Shown: positions 18,000-26,571, counted from the first letter of the stretch. The stretch is DNA of 64,000 nt from Arthrobacter sp. SPG23 (GCF_000876655.1 NZ_JYCN01000015.1:246155-310154), one strand, 5' to 3'. Notes: a model not told the origin generated them from the letters alone. Numbers and translations: made by a program.

Positions 18000-18509
18000 A
18001 TGAAAGCTACGGTTCCCAGCAACAAAGACATTGATTCCGAAAATGTTCCAGCTCGGAAGGCCGTCCTGTCAGCCATGCAAAGGATGCTCTCCGGGCAGCC
18101 GAAAAGGGTCGTTGCTGGCGCTATGACTGTGACTGACCTAGCCAAAGAAGCGGATGTCCCGCGCCAAGCGCTTTATAGAATGCCGGATCTCAAGCAACGG
18201 TTCGAGTTCCTTCGCGACAAATCTCAGCAGCCAACGGCTAACGAGGCAAAGGCTCAGACTCGAATAGCGAAGCTCACAGACGAGGTCCAGCGCTTGCAGA
18301 GTCTCCAACTTCGCACTCAGAAGAGTGCCCTGCAGTGGAAAGACCTGTCGCTCCTCATGGAGCGCGTTGTCAATGTTCTGCAGGAGGAGCTCCGACTGGA
18401 ACAAGTCAAGTCAGAACGGTTAGTGAACCGGCTCCGTCAAGTGGATCGGAATGGCATTCACGAAGTCGTTGTTCCGATCCGGAACAGGGCTGATCGAGGA
18501 CACCTCTGA
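18000..18509 (+). CDS. TnpC/DUF6262-like coiled-coil partner of the recombinases
   Basis: This 169-residue protein follows recombinase 3 by 21 bases. It has a small HTH-like N-terminal region (MTVTDLAKEADVPRQALYRM) followed by a long coiled coil (about 75-150, with AKLTDEVQRLQSLQLRTQK and LQEELRLEQVKSERLVNRL). Small proteins with HTH plus coiled coil close the operon in Tn554 (TnpC) and in actinobacterial recombinase modules, where they influence insertion orientation and frequency. Family naming is from architecture and position; sequence similarity is not checked. Confidence 0.7.
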   Translation: MKATVPSNKDIDSENVPARKAVLSAMQRMLSGQPKRVVAGAMTVTDLAKEADVPRQALYRMPDLKQRFEFLRDKSQQPTANEAKAQTRIAKLTDEVQRLQSLQLRTQKSALQWKDLSLLMERVVNVLQEELRLEQVKSERLVNRLRQVDRNGIHEVVVPIRNRADRGHL

Positions 18510-18609
18510 ACCCTCCAAAGAACCGGTGTGTCCTGATGATGCGATGGTGTTGGCGGTTTGGCTCATGCCGCCCATGGGCAGACGGCACCACGTGCTGCTG
18601 CACGTCAAT

Positions 18610-19224
18610 TCAGTCGATGACCACACGAATGAGGTTTAGAGCGTCGTCTTGAGTGGATCCTGCGACGTTGAGAATCGTCGAGTTATACAGATGACTGCCC
18701 GTGCACAGCTTCGCGTAATGAATGCCTTGGTTTGTGGAAACGAAAGCCGACCATCCCGGGGCCTGAATCCAGGAGTCTGTGACCTTGACGAACGGTGCGG
18801 GAATCTCTCTGGCCTCACATTGACCTTTCGAAGTAGCAGCGAGAGGACCGGTGGTCAGGCTGATCGCGCCCAGAAGTACCGCTGGCTTACTGGGGTCACC
18901 GCCACCAAATCCACAGCCACGGCTGCCCTGCTGTTCGCTACCGGGGCCACCGTCGCCAGGTATGGCCGGGAACTTGCTGAGATAGCCAGCAGCCGCAGCG
19001 CAGAATGATTGTTTCGGCGTCCCTGATGATGGCGTGGTGCCGGGCGGTTCAGCCAGACTGCTGGCCTTGGAGGTCTCTTGAGGTGCCGAGGGTGTGAAGT
19101 TTGCAAAGGCAGGTACCGACGGAGAAGACACTCGCGCATCAGGGTTGGACTGGGCGGCGGAGCACCCTGAAGCGGCAAGTGTTACTGCAGTGAAGATCAT
19201 GACGCCGGTGTATCGTCTGTGCAT
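18610..19224 (-). CDS. Secreted lipoprotein, DUF3558-like size
   Basis: This 204-residue lipoprotein starts MHRRYTGVMIFTAVTLAASGC with lipobox AASGC, followed by a Ser/Pro/Thr linker. The folded part begins at FCAAAAGYLSKFPAIPG, and Cys pairs (RGCGFGGG, GQCEARE, KLCTGSH) suggest disulfides. The length, linker and Cys pattern resemble small actinobacterial lipoproteins of the DUF3558 type, but I cannot confirm the family. The ATG at 19224 is preferred over upstream in-frame starts because GGGGGACGA precedes it. It converges on the recombinase module. Confidence 0.75.
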   Translation of the reverse strand: MHRRYTGVMIFTAVTLAASGCSAAQSNPDARVSSPSVPAFANFTPSAPQETSKASSLAEPPGTTPSSGTPKQSFCAAAAGYLSKFPAIPGDGGPGSEQQGSRGCGFGGGDPSKPAVLLGAISLTTGPLAATSKGQCEAREIPAPFVKVTDSWIQAPGWSAFVSTNQGIHYAKLCTGSHLYNSTILNVAGSTQDDALNLIRVVID

Positions 19225-19800
19225 TCGTCCCCCAATAAGCCATGACGCGGATGGCTCACAGTAACACCGGTGAATCGGCAAGGGCGCTAAAGGTGGCTGG
19301 GTCAACTCTCATGCCTCCAAAAAGTCCCTATAGGAATCCTCGGATAGGGATTTCAGTGAAACTGCTGGGACATGGGTTGGTTCACGAATCAGGCCATCTC
19401 AGTGACCAAATTGGCATTCTCATCAAATCGGGTTTGTGGCTGTTTGTTCGGCCAGCCGTTGGCGGTAGGTCGTGGCGAGGCGTCGTTTCGGATGAGGCCT
19501 CGTTCGAGGCGGGATAGGGGCTTGAGGGCCAATGCTCGGGAAAGTCACGCTGAGCCGGTGGGGGCCAGATGGGCACACGAGGATCGCTGTGCATCACCTG
19601 GCGTGTACATGTCAAAGTTGCGGTTGTCTCCCTTTGCGATACGCCACGCGGTGAAGGCCAGCGCCATGGTTGGATCACCCGGCCATACCGCAGGAGCAAT
19701 ATCATCGCCACGCTGACCGCACGCCGCACGACGGCAGCCGATTCGATCCACGCCTCACTCGTCCCGTCGGCGTGCCCCGACGACGAGCTGGCCACCCACT
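19225..19800. other. Non-coding or decayed stretch
   Basis: No open frame here has a ribosome site or convincing composition on either strand. The first 60 bases are the promoter region of the 18610-19224 lipoprotein. The remainder leads into a decayed plus-strand gene and may contain more of it in unrecognisable form. Confidence 0.45.
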
Positions 19801-20248
19801 CCCTGCGACCGCTACTGGGACCGGCTCTGGGCACCCGGCTCCCAGGCAACCTGGTCCGACCGGCCGCTGCTGGCACAGCGCAAAGGCGCCAGGCCTTCCT
19901 TGGTGAACTCCCGGTTCCTGATGGATGAGGACGAGGCGATGCGGCTTCTCACCGTCAACCAGGGCCGCCGCGAACGCCTGGCCGCGTGGGGTGTCATCGA
20001 TTCCTGGCGCATCGTCTCTGCCGAGCAGCTGGCCGCCATGACCGGTCCCGGCCCTATCTGAACACGGCATCGTCCAACCTGGCCGACTCCATTTCGATGC
20101 ACCTGCTCGACGTCGGTACCTACATGCTCATAGCCATCGGCGAGGGTGGTATCGACTAGGACGCCGTCGCAGATACCTCCTTCCGGTGCAGGGCCATCTA
20201 CTCTTGGCGTGGGAAGATCGACTTTGCGACCATCTGACTGCCTGGCCA
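19801..20248 (+). pseudogene. Remnant of a plus-strand gene, frameshifted
   Basis: From 19801 one frame reads as good protein (CDRYWDRLWAPGSQ, then LVNSRFLMDEDEAMRLLTVN, RERLAAWGVIDSWRIVSAEQ, LAAMTG) and stops at 20061. Shifting frame there restores coding text (RPYLNTASSNLADSIS, then LLDVGTYMLIAIGEGG), with a further stop near 20158. The layout, a winged-helix-like region following a short Pro/Arg-rich leader, recalls replication-relaxation or mobilisation-associated proteins of actinobacterial plasmids, but this is tentative. No start codon with a ribosome site remains. Confidence 0.45.
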
Positions 20249-20286
20249 GATGTACATTCAAGACTGGGCCCCGCAGGCCGAGAGAT

Positions 20287-21261
20287 CTAGCAGAGGGCTC
20301 CCTTGACTGTGCATGATGAACCCGCGACGAGAGTGATCTGATCGGGGGCTCCGTAAGCTGCGCGGAGTTGCTCTACGGCCGACTCCGCGACCGGAACGGG
20401 CAGGTTTAGGCCCGAAGCCGCCCGGTACGTCACTGAACCCCCTTCGGGGATCTGCTTTGCTTCAACGCCGACCTGGAAGGCACGGCCGCACGCCCCGTTG
20501 GGCAATCCGCTGCTGTTATCGGCAGACTTCTCGAAGAGGGTGTCGCAGGCGATGCCGCCCTTCCACGCCGTCATGAAGTTCAAGTCCTTGGGCACAGGGG
20601 CATTGCGTCCCGGCGTCAGGTTGTAGATCGTACCGGTCGTAGAATGCATGAAGGAGATGACCGCCTCTCCGGGCGGCGAATTCTTAATGTCCGACGTGAA
20701 CTTATAGTCCACGGGGCCGTTGATGACGATCCGGTATCTGTAGCCGCTACGGTCGGTCCACTCGCCCTCAGCGGCGACACTGGTGGCGGCCGGCGCCGTC
20801 GTTGCCGGCGGCTGCACCCCCAGCGGCGCATATTCCGCCCCGCACTGGGCGGCTATGTAAGCGTTGACCCTGGTGATCGAGCCGGAGTTGAGGAGAGCGT
20901 TCCCGACGGCCTCGATCTTATTGCCGCTGACTCCTGCGGACTCGGCGTTGGACCAGGCGTCCCGGGTGGCATCAGCGTCGCTCTTGATTTCAGGAGGTGC
21001 GACGGCTGCGATGTCGGTCCACATTAGCTTCAGGTCCCCGACCGCCGAGATCGTGGTGACGAGTTTAGCCAGGTCACTCCCGGTCCGCTGGTTCATCGTT
21101 TCCAGATAGCGGTCCCGATGCTTGCCCACGGTGCCGCAGAAGTCCGTTGCCTGATCGGCGGGGCTTGTGGCTGTGATGCTGGGAGCGGGTGTTCCACATC
21201 CAGCCAGACTGGCCGCGAGGCTGGCTGCCATTGCGGCACCGGCGAGTGAGTGTCGAATCAT
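20287..21261 (-). CDS. Secreted lipoprotein, unknown function
   Basis: This 324-residue lipoprotein has signal peptide MIRHSLAGAAMAASLAASLAGC and lipobox LAGC. The N-terminal domain (to about 150) is helical with Cys at FCGTVGKHRDRYLETM and AAQCGAEY. A Thr/Ala/Pro linker leads to a C-terminal beta-rich domain (GEWTDRSGYRYRIVINGPVD). I chose the ATG at 21261 because GGGGGACACC precedes it; the frame stays open 204 bases upstream without a better start. Two-domain lipoproteins of this kind are often surface binding proteins; the partner is unknown. Confidence 0.75.
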   Translation of the reverse strand: MIRHSLAGAAMAASLAASLAGCGTPAPSITATSPADQATDFCGTVGKHRDRYLETMNQRTGSDLAKLVTTISAVGDLKLMWTDIAAVAPPEIKSDADATRDAWSNAESAGVSGNKIEAVGNALLNSGSITRVNAYIAAQCGAEYAPLGVQPPATTAPAATSVAAEGEWTDRSGYRYRIVINGPVDYKFTSDIKNSPPGEAVISFMHSTTGTIYNLTPGRNAPVPKDLNFMTAWKGGIACDTLFEKSADNSSGLPNGACGRAFQVGVEAKQIPEGGSVTYRAASGLNLPVPVAESAVEQLRAAYGAPDQITLVAGSSCTVKGALC

Positions 21262-21546
21262 GGTGTCCCCCTGTCCGCTGCACCGGACAGGTGCGCTGTG
21301 TCGTCTGATACTAAAACAGCGCCGTCCGAATCTGACCTTCGTCTCGCGTACTTGAGATTTGTGTCGAGGGACCTCCTTGGCCCTGCAGCGAAGATTCTGA
21401 TCGCAGTCGGCCCCACCCTCGCCGCTATCCGCGGCAGACCAGCTTTGCTCTGGTTGAACGCGCACAACCGCTGATATAACGCCAGTCCGAAAGCGCTAGA
21501 GGCGCCTGCTCGGACACAAATCTCGGGTGCTACTGGCGAAAGACTC

Positions 21547-22334
21547 CTACAGGTTTCGCAACACCCTAGCGCCGGGCCGCCGCCGATCTCGGTCTGTCCT
21601 TGGCGTCGGCCGTACCCTGAGGGATAGAGGCGGCTCAGCAACTCGGCCTTCGGCGTCGAACTTTTCGGCGGTGAGGACTCCTGCGTCCCGGAGACCGGCA
21701 AGCTGGGCGATCTGGTCCAGAACGGTCGGCGCGTAGACCTTCGCGCCGTTCTTGAAGATGGACTTGCCGCCGGCAGGTAGACGTCGCAGGTTCGTTCGGC
21801 CGTCGGTGGCGGAGCGGGCGTGGAGTCCTGGATGGCGGAGTGGACTTTGAGGTCGGTGATGCCGAGCCGTGACAGCACAGCACCTGCCATACCCGACCTG
21901 TTGCGCGCCAGGCCGGCGAGCAGATGCTCCGGTCCGATGTGGTTGTCGCCCAGGATCATGGAGGAGCGGAGCGCATACTCCAGAGCCTGCTTCAGGTTCG
22001 GCGTGAAGGGCAGGTGTCGGGGCACCGGGCCGCTGCCGAACGTCAGCACCGGAACAGTCTGGCCGATGATGGCTTCCGCTGTCGTGCCCAGAGCGGCGAT
22101 CACTGCCGCTGTCTTCGGGGAGATGCCTTGCCAGTTCTTCCAGTGTGGTGTCGCGGCGGGGTGGCCGACGATGGCGAGCAGCATGTGTCCGGTGCTGAGG
22201 TGGTCCATGCCGCGGTACTCGGCGATGTCCTTGGCCATGAGGATGGCGGCCCGGGCGGTGTCGTTGAACTTCTCAAATACCGGCGGTCTCCTTGCTGCAA
22301 CGGACGACGACGGGGAGCTGGTCGGCGAGCTCAT
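21547..22334 (-). pseudogene. Clp N-domain protein with SHOCT-like tail, frameshifted
   Basis: The N-terminal 170 residues are a ClpC/ClpA-type repeat domain (FEKFNDTARAAILMAKDIAE, HLSTGHMLLAI, LKQALEYALRSSMILGDNHI, GPEHLLAGL). After CDVYLPA the reading frame fails, but shifting by one base near 21777 restores GKSIFKNGAKVYAPTVLDQI and AQLAGLRDAGVLTAEKFDAE, an oligomerising SHOCT-like motif, ending at TAG 21547. The mismatch in length equals one deleted base. There is a hint of a second shift near 21665 (KAELLSRLYP lies in the first frame). No AAA+ domain is present, so the ancestral protein resembled stand-alone Clp-N regulators or adaptors. Confidence 0.6.
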
Positions 22335-22773
22335 CCGTTCGCAGCGATACCTTCCTGAGGATGGTGCGGGTCGATTTGGTTTCACCGTCGACGGTCTCCT
22401 TGCTCAGGCCGCCGTGGGCGCGGGTCCGAATGAAAACCCCGTCCTCCAGGGCGTCGGTTTCCGCAGTGGTGCTGACCATGGCGTCGGGAACGGGTTCGCC
22501 CAAGGTGAGTTCGACAGCCGTTTCGATTTCCGCGTCGCAGGCGTGCAGGTGGTAGCCGCCGACCGGGTAGGCGCCGTGCCCTTCGATGACGGCGACATAC
22601 CAGCCGCCGCCTTTGAGCTCTTCGAACGGGACAACGACCAGGCCGGCGCGGGGGAACAGCAGGACGCGGCCGCGGGCTTCGTGCGTGTACCGGCGGCGGG
22701 GCAACAGCGCGCAGTAGTCGACGGTGGAGATGCCGTTGGCGCGGGGGTCAGCTGTATGGCTCATGCTCGTCAT
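22273..22773 (-). CDS. Hypothetical protein
   Basis: This soluble protein of about 166 residues starts MTSMSHTADPRANGI; the first ATG is 22773 and a second in-frame ATG is 22764, neither with a strong ribosome site. It is beta-rich with GRVLLFPRAGLVVVPFEELK and WYVAVIEGHGAYPVGGYHL. The end overlaps the start of the Clp-N gene by about 60 bases, so they were probably co-transcribed. It is divergent from the 22817 gene. No family recognised. Confidence 0.6.
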   Translation of the reverse strand: MTSMSHTADPRANGISTVDYCALLPRRRYTHEARGRVLLFPRAGLVVVPFEELKGGGWYVAVIEGHGAYPVGGYHLHACDAEIETAVELTLGEPVPDAMVSTTAETDALEDGVFIRTRAHGGLSKETVDGETKSTRTILRKVSLRTDELADQLPVVVRCSKETAGI

Positions 22774-22804
22774 GTGTACGGAGCGCCGCACTGCCCTCAT
22801 CGCC

Positions 22805-22810
22805 TACGAT
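22805..22810 (+). promoter_or_regulatory. -10 box TACGAT for a leaderless transcript
   Basis: TACGAT ends seven bases before the A of ATG 22817, which places the expected transcription start on or next to the start codon. There is no ribosome site before this ATG. A paralog at 28324 shows the same spacing. Confidence 0.5.
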
Positions 22811-22816
22811 TGCGCC

Positions 22817-23443
22817 ATGGGATTCTCGGACGGAACGGCAGCCTTCGAAGCGCGGCAGCAAGCAGCACGCGAGAAGGCAGCAGCAGCTGCAGGTGCAGCG
22901 CCGCCGGTCGGCGGCTTCGACGGCGTGATGGCTAGTGCCAGACGCTCGGTTCAAGAGAAGATCGATGATGACGCGCAGGCCGCAGAGGGATGGCGACGAA
23001 CTGCGGCCACAGCCATCGAACGAATGACTGAGCTTTCTAGCGAGTTCAGCCACCGGGCAGACGCCATGGGTTACCAACCACTGACGATTGTCATTGCGGG
23101 GAGCGTTGAGAGGATAAGAGAAGCCTCTGGCCATTCGAAGACGATTCACCGCTTCCAGGAGCTAATCGGTGAGGGATGGGAAGTTTCTGACCCAGACAAC
23201 GTCGATGACTGGGGAGTTTCACGCACAAGATTTGTGGTGATGAGGGAGGGGCCGTGGATCAATCTCTGCTCCGGGGGGACTGGCATGTGTTCGGGTGAAG
23301 TGGACGGGCTGCCGCGTAACGTCGACCCGGGTCGCGTCAGAGGGTTTATGTATTTACAACATGTGAATTCCACGTATCTGCCCCGCAATGCCGAAGAGAT
23401 TCTGGCCAAGACGCTCGTCCGCGCCGAACGAGGGGACGACTGA
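22817..23443 (+). CDS. Hypothetical protein, paralog of the 27728-28324 gene
   Basis: This 208-residue soluble protein opens MGFSDGTAAFEARQQAAREK, an Ala-rich helix, followed by a mixed domain (ERMTELSSEFSHRADAMGY, then TRFVVMREGPWINL). The opening matches the minus-strand gene at 27728-28324 (MGSFDGMGALESRLEEARRK), and both have a disordered Ala-rich linker and a similar helix before the folded part, so they are paralogs in spite of strong divergence. The ATG at 22817 is chosen because a -10 box lies exactly upstream, which implies leaderless translation. Function unknown. Confidence 0.7.
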   Translation: MGFSDGTAAFEARQQAAREKAAAAAGAAPPVGGFDGVMASARRSVQEKIDDDAQAAEGWRRTAATAIERMTELSSEFSHRADAMGYQPLTIVIAGSVERIREASGHSKTIHRFQELIGEGWEVSDPDNVDDWGVSRTRFVVMREGPWINLCSGGTGMCSGEVDGLPRNVDPGRVRGFMYLQHVNSTYLPRNAEEILAKTLVRAERGDD

Positions 23444-23481
23444 CCCGTAAGGCCAGCCGTGCCCCGGCGCCTGACTGAGGG

Positions 23482-23769
23482 CTAGGCGACGACTTCAACC
23501 CGTGTTTCGAGCGGTACGGGTTCCCAGACGATGTGCTCGGCGAGAGTCACTTCGATTCCGGCAGCTGTCTCGGCGGTGACAGCTTTGACCGGGGGTACGA
23601 CGATGTGGACGCGGGCGCCGGCGGCGTCCGCCGCGTTGCGTGCCCGGTTGAAATCCAGATGGCGGCCGGCCGCGGTCACGGGAAGCCCGCCGCGGTTGAC
23701 GGCGACGAAGTACTCATGTGTGCGAGAGTGGGTGTTGAAGCTCCCCAGCTTCACCTCTGCCGTTTTCAA
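23482..23769 (-). CDS. Small hypothetical protein
   Basis: This 95-residue acidic protein opens MKTAEVKLGSFNTHSRTHEY and contains RARNAADAAGARVHIVVPP. It starts at TTG 23769, whose last two bases overlap the stop codon of the upstream reading frame (TTGA), and GGGAG lies about eight bases before it. This indicates translational coupling to the frameshifted gene at 23766-23970. No family recognised. Confidence 0.6.
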   Translation of the reverse strand: MKTAEVKLGSFNTHSRTHEYFVAVNRGGLPVTAAGRHLDFNRARNAADAAGARVHIVVPPVKAVTAETAAGIEVTLAEHIVWEPVPLETRVEVVA

Positions 23770-23970
23770 AGCGGACTCCCTGGCCGCATCAATTCATCGG
23801 AGACGGCAATAGAGTCAAGGAATGGGCCGATCCTGCAGCCTTTGTTCCAGCGGTCGTTCAGGGCGGGGATGGCGTCGTTCAGTGACTCCAGGAACAACGG
23901 AACATACGCCTCATGCACTGGCTGTCCGGGTCCATTCCTCGTCGCGCGCGTAGGCGTCGTGGAGTTCCAT
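23766..23970 (-). pseudogene. Small gene broken by one inserted base
   Basis: ATG 23970 encodes MELHDAYARDEEWTRTASA and then a TGA near 23912. One base further the coding continues cleanly as EAYVPLFLESLNDAIPALND, RWNKGCRIGPFLDSIAVSDE, LMRPGSPL, ending at TGA 23766-23768. Total length is 68 codons plus one base, consistent with a single insertion at about 23911-23915. It overlaps the TTG start of the next gene by two bases. The ancestral product is a small acidic helical protein of unknown function. Confidence 0.5.
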
Positions 23971-23985
23971 GGATGGCGAATCCGC

Positions 23986-24303
23986 TCAGCGTTTCAGGCA
24001 GGGGCCAATCTTCAAAGGGAAACTTGAGGCACCTCTGTGACTGTCCCCCACGCGCGCGATCGGGCGTCGTTCGACGGGGTGGACCTTTCTCGGAACATGG
24101 GCGACCTGGGATTCCTCGAGGTCCAACCAGGTAGAGTCCCACCCCAGGATGTGCCGGTTGTGGTACTCACAAGGCGCTGCCTCGACTACTTGCACGATGA
24201 TATTCAGGCTGCCGAGCAAACCATAGAAATCGGGGTTGGGCGAGGAAGCATGGCGTGCAAGGAGGCTCTCCAGCTCGGCAATTAGTTGTTCCATGCTCAA
24301 CAT
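23986..24303 (-). CDS. Small hypothetical protein
   Basis: This protein has about 105 residues. The likely start is ATG 24303 or 24294 (MEQLIAELESLLARHASSPN); neither has a good ribosome site. The N-terminal 60 residues look like a genuine helical fold (YGLLGSLNIIVQVVEAAPCE). The C-terminal 35 residues are basic and may reflect another frameshift. It is followed directly in the same frame by the 23766-23970 gene after a TGA, so the two could be pieces of one ancestral gene. Confidence 0.45.
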   Translation of the reverse strand: MLSMEQLIAELESLLARHASSPNPDFYGLLGSLNIIVQVVEAAPCEYHNRHILGWDSTWLDLEESQVAHVPRKVHPVERRPIARVGDSHRGASSFPLKIGPCLKR

Positions 24304-24385
24304 GTGTGCGGAGAGGAACGCGGACCTCCCCGCTCTATTGTTCATCCCCTCAACCAGCGACGTGGTGCGGAGATTTTGTGAGGAT

Positions 24386-25438
24386 CTACTTGTCTGCCTT
24401 CTCCTCGGACTTGCCCTTGTCCTTTGCAGGTTCTTCCTTTGAGGCCTCTTCTGCCTTCTCCGCCTGCTTGTTCGGGCTCCACTCGTCCAAACCTTTCAAT
24501 GGCCGGCCGATGAGCAGGAGGGTCGCTGGCGAGACAGCCATCAAAGCAAATACGAAGGCCAAGACCGCCATCTCCCATCCGCTGATGCGGCCGACAAAAA
24601 CCAACCCGAGCGAGGCCAGTACGAATACACCGGCCGCGATGGTAGTTGCTATCAACAGGGGTAGGACACTCCCTGAAAGGTCCCGCCACTTGATCAGATG
24701 CTCATTAATTTCACCTGCGGCCGCGACCGCCTTTTTCATGAGTTCGACACGCTGTTCTTGGGAGTCGTTGACCAGCGTCTCGCCCCTGACATGCTGAGCA
24801 GTCATGCCGTGCTTCTGTTCGAGGATCTTCTTTGCCAGGTTTGCCCGTTCCCCGGCTTCCGTGTGGACGAAGAGGGCTGCATCCTCAAAGCTGCTAGCGT
24901 ATGCCGCCGCGTCCGGCCGGTTGATGGTGTACTCGACAAGTTTCTTTGCGAGCTCATCCTTGGTGTCTGGCTTAAGGGATTTCCAAACGTACTCCGGGAT
25001 GGCCGGGAAGGTTTCTGCGTGTAGAGCGGCCGCTTTCTTTGGCTTTTCGTCTTCTTGCGCACGCTTTTCGGCAGCGTCGTCTGGTTTTGGCGGGTCTCCA
25101 GGCTTCCCCGGTGCCTGTGACGCTTCAAAGAGGTCCTTAAAAAAGGCCCCGGCCTCTTCTGGCCTTGTTATGTAGGCATAGCCTCGCGAGTTTTCAAAAG
25201 GCGTCCATACGAGGCCCCGTATTCCTGACAGGCGTACGTCCTTGATCAAATCTGCAAACTGGCCGACAGCCTCGCCCTCGTCGCTCTGGGCTTGTCGAAA
25301 AAGAAGACTCGCAGGATGGTCTTCTGATGGGTTGGGCACTGGCTCCCACCCATGCTCGGCCAACGCCCCTAACTGCTCTGTAGTGAGGGATGACTCGGTC
25401 ATAACGGTCGCCAGGAATATTTTGTCGCCCATGTTCAA
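24386..25438 (-). CDS. Membrane-anchored hypothetical protein
   Basis: This 350-residue protein has a soluble N-terminal domain (GDKIFLATVMTESSLTTEQL), an acidic/basic linker near 110-140 (KPDDAAEKRAQEDEKPKKAA), a second soluble domain with DELAKKLVEYTINRP and HGMTAQHVRGETLV, then two transmembrane helices (VLPLLIATTIAAGVFVLASL and MAVLAFVFALMAVSPATLLL) and a highly charged Lys/Glu tail. The topology suggests a membrane-tethered cytoplasmic protein. There is no obvious catalytic motif. It stands alone between small unknown genes. Confidence 0.7.
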   Translation of the reverse strand: MNMGDKIFLATVMTESSLTTEQLGALAEHGWEPVPNPSEDHPASLLFRQAQSDEGEAVGQFADLIKDVRLSGIRGLVWTPFENSRGYAYITRPEEAGAFFKDLFEASQAPGKPGDPPKPDDAAEKRAQEDEKPKKAAALHAETFPAIPEYVWKSLKPDTKDELAKKLVEYTINRPDAAAYASSFEDAALFVHTEAGERANLAKKILEQKHGMTAQHVRGETLVNDSQEQRVELMKKAVAAAGEINEHLIKWRDLSGSVLPLLIATTIAAGVFVLASLGLVFVGRISGWEMAVLAFVFALMAVSPATLLLIGRPLKGLDEWSPNKQAEKAEEASKEEPAKDKGKSEEKADK

Positions 25439-25582
25439 AGATCATGGCCTTACTATCCTGATTTTGGAAGGCGTTTTTACTAATTAATCAGAATCGCACC
25501 ATTTGTAGGTTGCGGTGCACAGGGCAAGGAAGGCAAGGCATTTGAAGAGGATGCGAAAGATGAATTTGGTGATGTCCATGGG

Positions 25583-25891
25583 TCAGGCCGCCTCGAGTGC
25601 TGCGAACAAGATACTGCCTTCGCGGACGTGGACGGCGGTGCGCCACGGGTGTCCGAGGGGGTCGGCGCCGGCCGGGACGGTGATGTTGTCCAGGACGTGC
25701 TGTCCGTTCACGTAGCGGGTCAGCTTGATTGCGATTCGGAGACGGTCATCCATGAGCTTCGCGTCCTGGATGGTGCCGGAGACGGGGCGGCCGTTGTGGT
25801 CGGTGGAGCTGGTCTGGACGTGCAGGCCGGACAGCTGCGGTCCGAGGGTGACGAGGTCGTCGTTGGGGATATTGCGGATGTGGATGCTCAT
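25583..25891 (-). CDS. Small hypothetical protein
   Basis: This 102-residue soluble protein opens MSIHIRNIPNDDLVTLGPQL. The beta-rich text (SGTIQDAKLMDDRLRIAIKL, then NGQHVLDNITVPAGADPLGH) suggests a small domain that may bind a ligand or protein. It ends ALEAA at 25583. No family recognised, and no ribosome site is evident before ATG 25891. The 144 bases downstream appear non-coding. Confidence 0.6.
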   Translation of the reverse strand: MSIHIRNIPNDDLVTLGPQLSGLHVQTSSTDHNGRPVSGTIQDAKLMDDRLRIAIKLTRYVNGQHVLDNITVPAGADPLGHPWRTAVHVREGSILFAALEAA

Positions 25892-26001
25892 GCCAGCTCA
25901 TGTGTGCGGCGGCGGCCCAGCACCTCCCCGCGCTTCCGGGCGAGTCGCCGGATCCCTCCGTCGATCACGGCCGGTATCGTTGAATCAGGGGGAAGCGGAC
26001 T

Positions 26002-26571
26002 ATGGAAAACGGCATGACTGATCGTCTGTGGGACAAGGACGTACAGGAGTTCATTGAGGCCTGCAAACACGAGAAGCTGGCCGATATTGAAGTGGGCTAT
26101 TCGGGCATCGGCAGCACTTTCTTGAGCGTTTCCGCCCAGTACCGCACCAGGCGTGGTCGTCTTATCCCCATTGGCTATCGGTGGGTGGAGTCCAAGAAGT
26201 GGGGCACTCACGCTGAGGTGTACGTGGGCACGGTGTCGGCGCCGGCAGCACATGACGCGAGGGATTTCTTCCGTCTCGCTTGGAAGAGGCGGCTTTGGTG
26301 GGAGCGCAAGCATGTCGCCTATGCACTTCTGGCAGTGACAACTTTGTATTTCAAGGCCCACTCCGTCCGTGACAGGCTGCAGCTTGAGCACCTGAAAGAC
26401 CTGAAGAAGGACCAGGAGTTCTCGGCCGCACTGCTGAAAGGCGGACTCGATGACGGTCTGAACGTCGAAGAGCGGAGGGATGCGATCTCTCAGGCCCGGG
26501 ACATGGCCTTGCAGACGCTCAACGACCTGGCACATCTCTACGGTGCCCACTCGGAGTCAGACGGGAAGTAG
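26002..26571 (+). CDS. Hypothetical protein
   Basis: This 189-residue soluble protein starts at ATG 26002 with AGGGGGAA about nine bases upstream; an internal ATG at 26014 (MTDRLWDKDVQEF) is also possible. The N-terminal half is mixed alpha/beta (FIEACKHEKLADIEVGYSGI, STFLSVSAQYRTRRG); the C-terminal half is helical and charged (LEHLKDLKKDQEFSAALLKG). No signal peptide or known motif. It stands alone in the accessory zone. Confidence 0.65.
   Translation: MENGMTDRLWDKDVQEFIEACKHEKLADIEVGYSGIGSTFLSVSAQYRTRRGRLIPIGYRWVESKKWGTHAEVYVGTVSAPAAHDARDFFRLAWKRRLWWERKHVAYALLAVTTLYFKAHSVRDRLQLEHLKDLKKDQEFSAALLKGGLDDGLNVEERRDAISQARDMALQTLNDLAHLYGAHSESDGK

Noticed and set aside
18471..18485. Palindrome GTTCCG-ATC-CGGAAC as a possible right end of the recombinase element
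   Set aside because: It lies within the coding sequence of the TnpC-like gene, and no matching copy is found on the left side.
12381..19036. 14-base direct repeat CTGATGATGGCGTG at 12381-12394 and 19023-19036 flanking the recombinase module
   Set aside because: Several exact 14-base repeats are expected by chance in 64 kb, and the right copy lies inside a lipoprotein gene. No longer similarity surrounds it.
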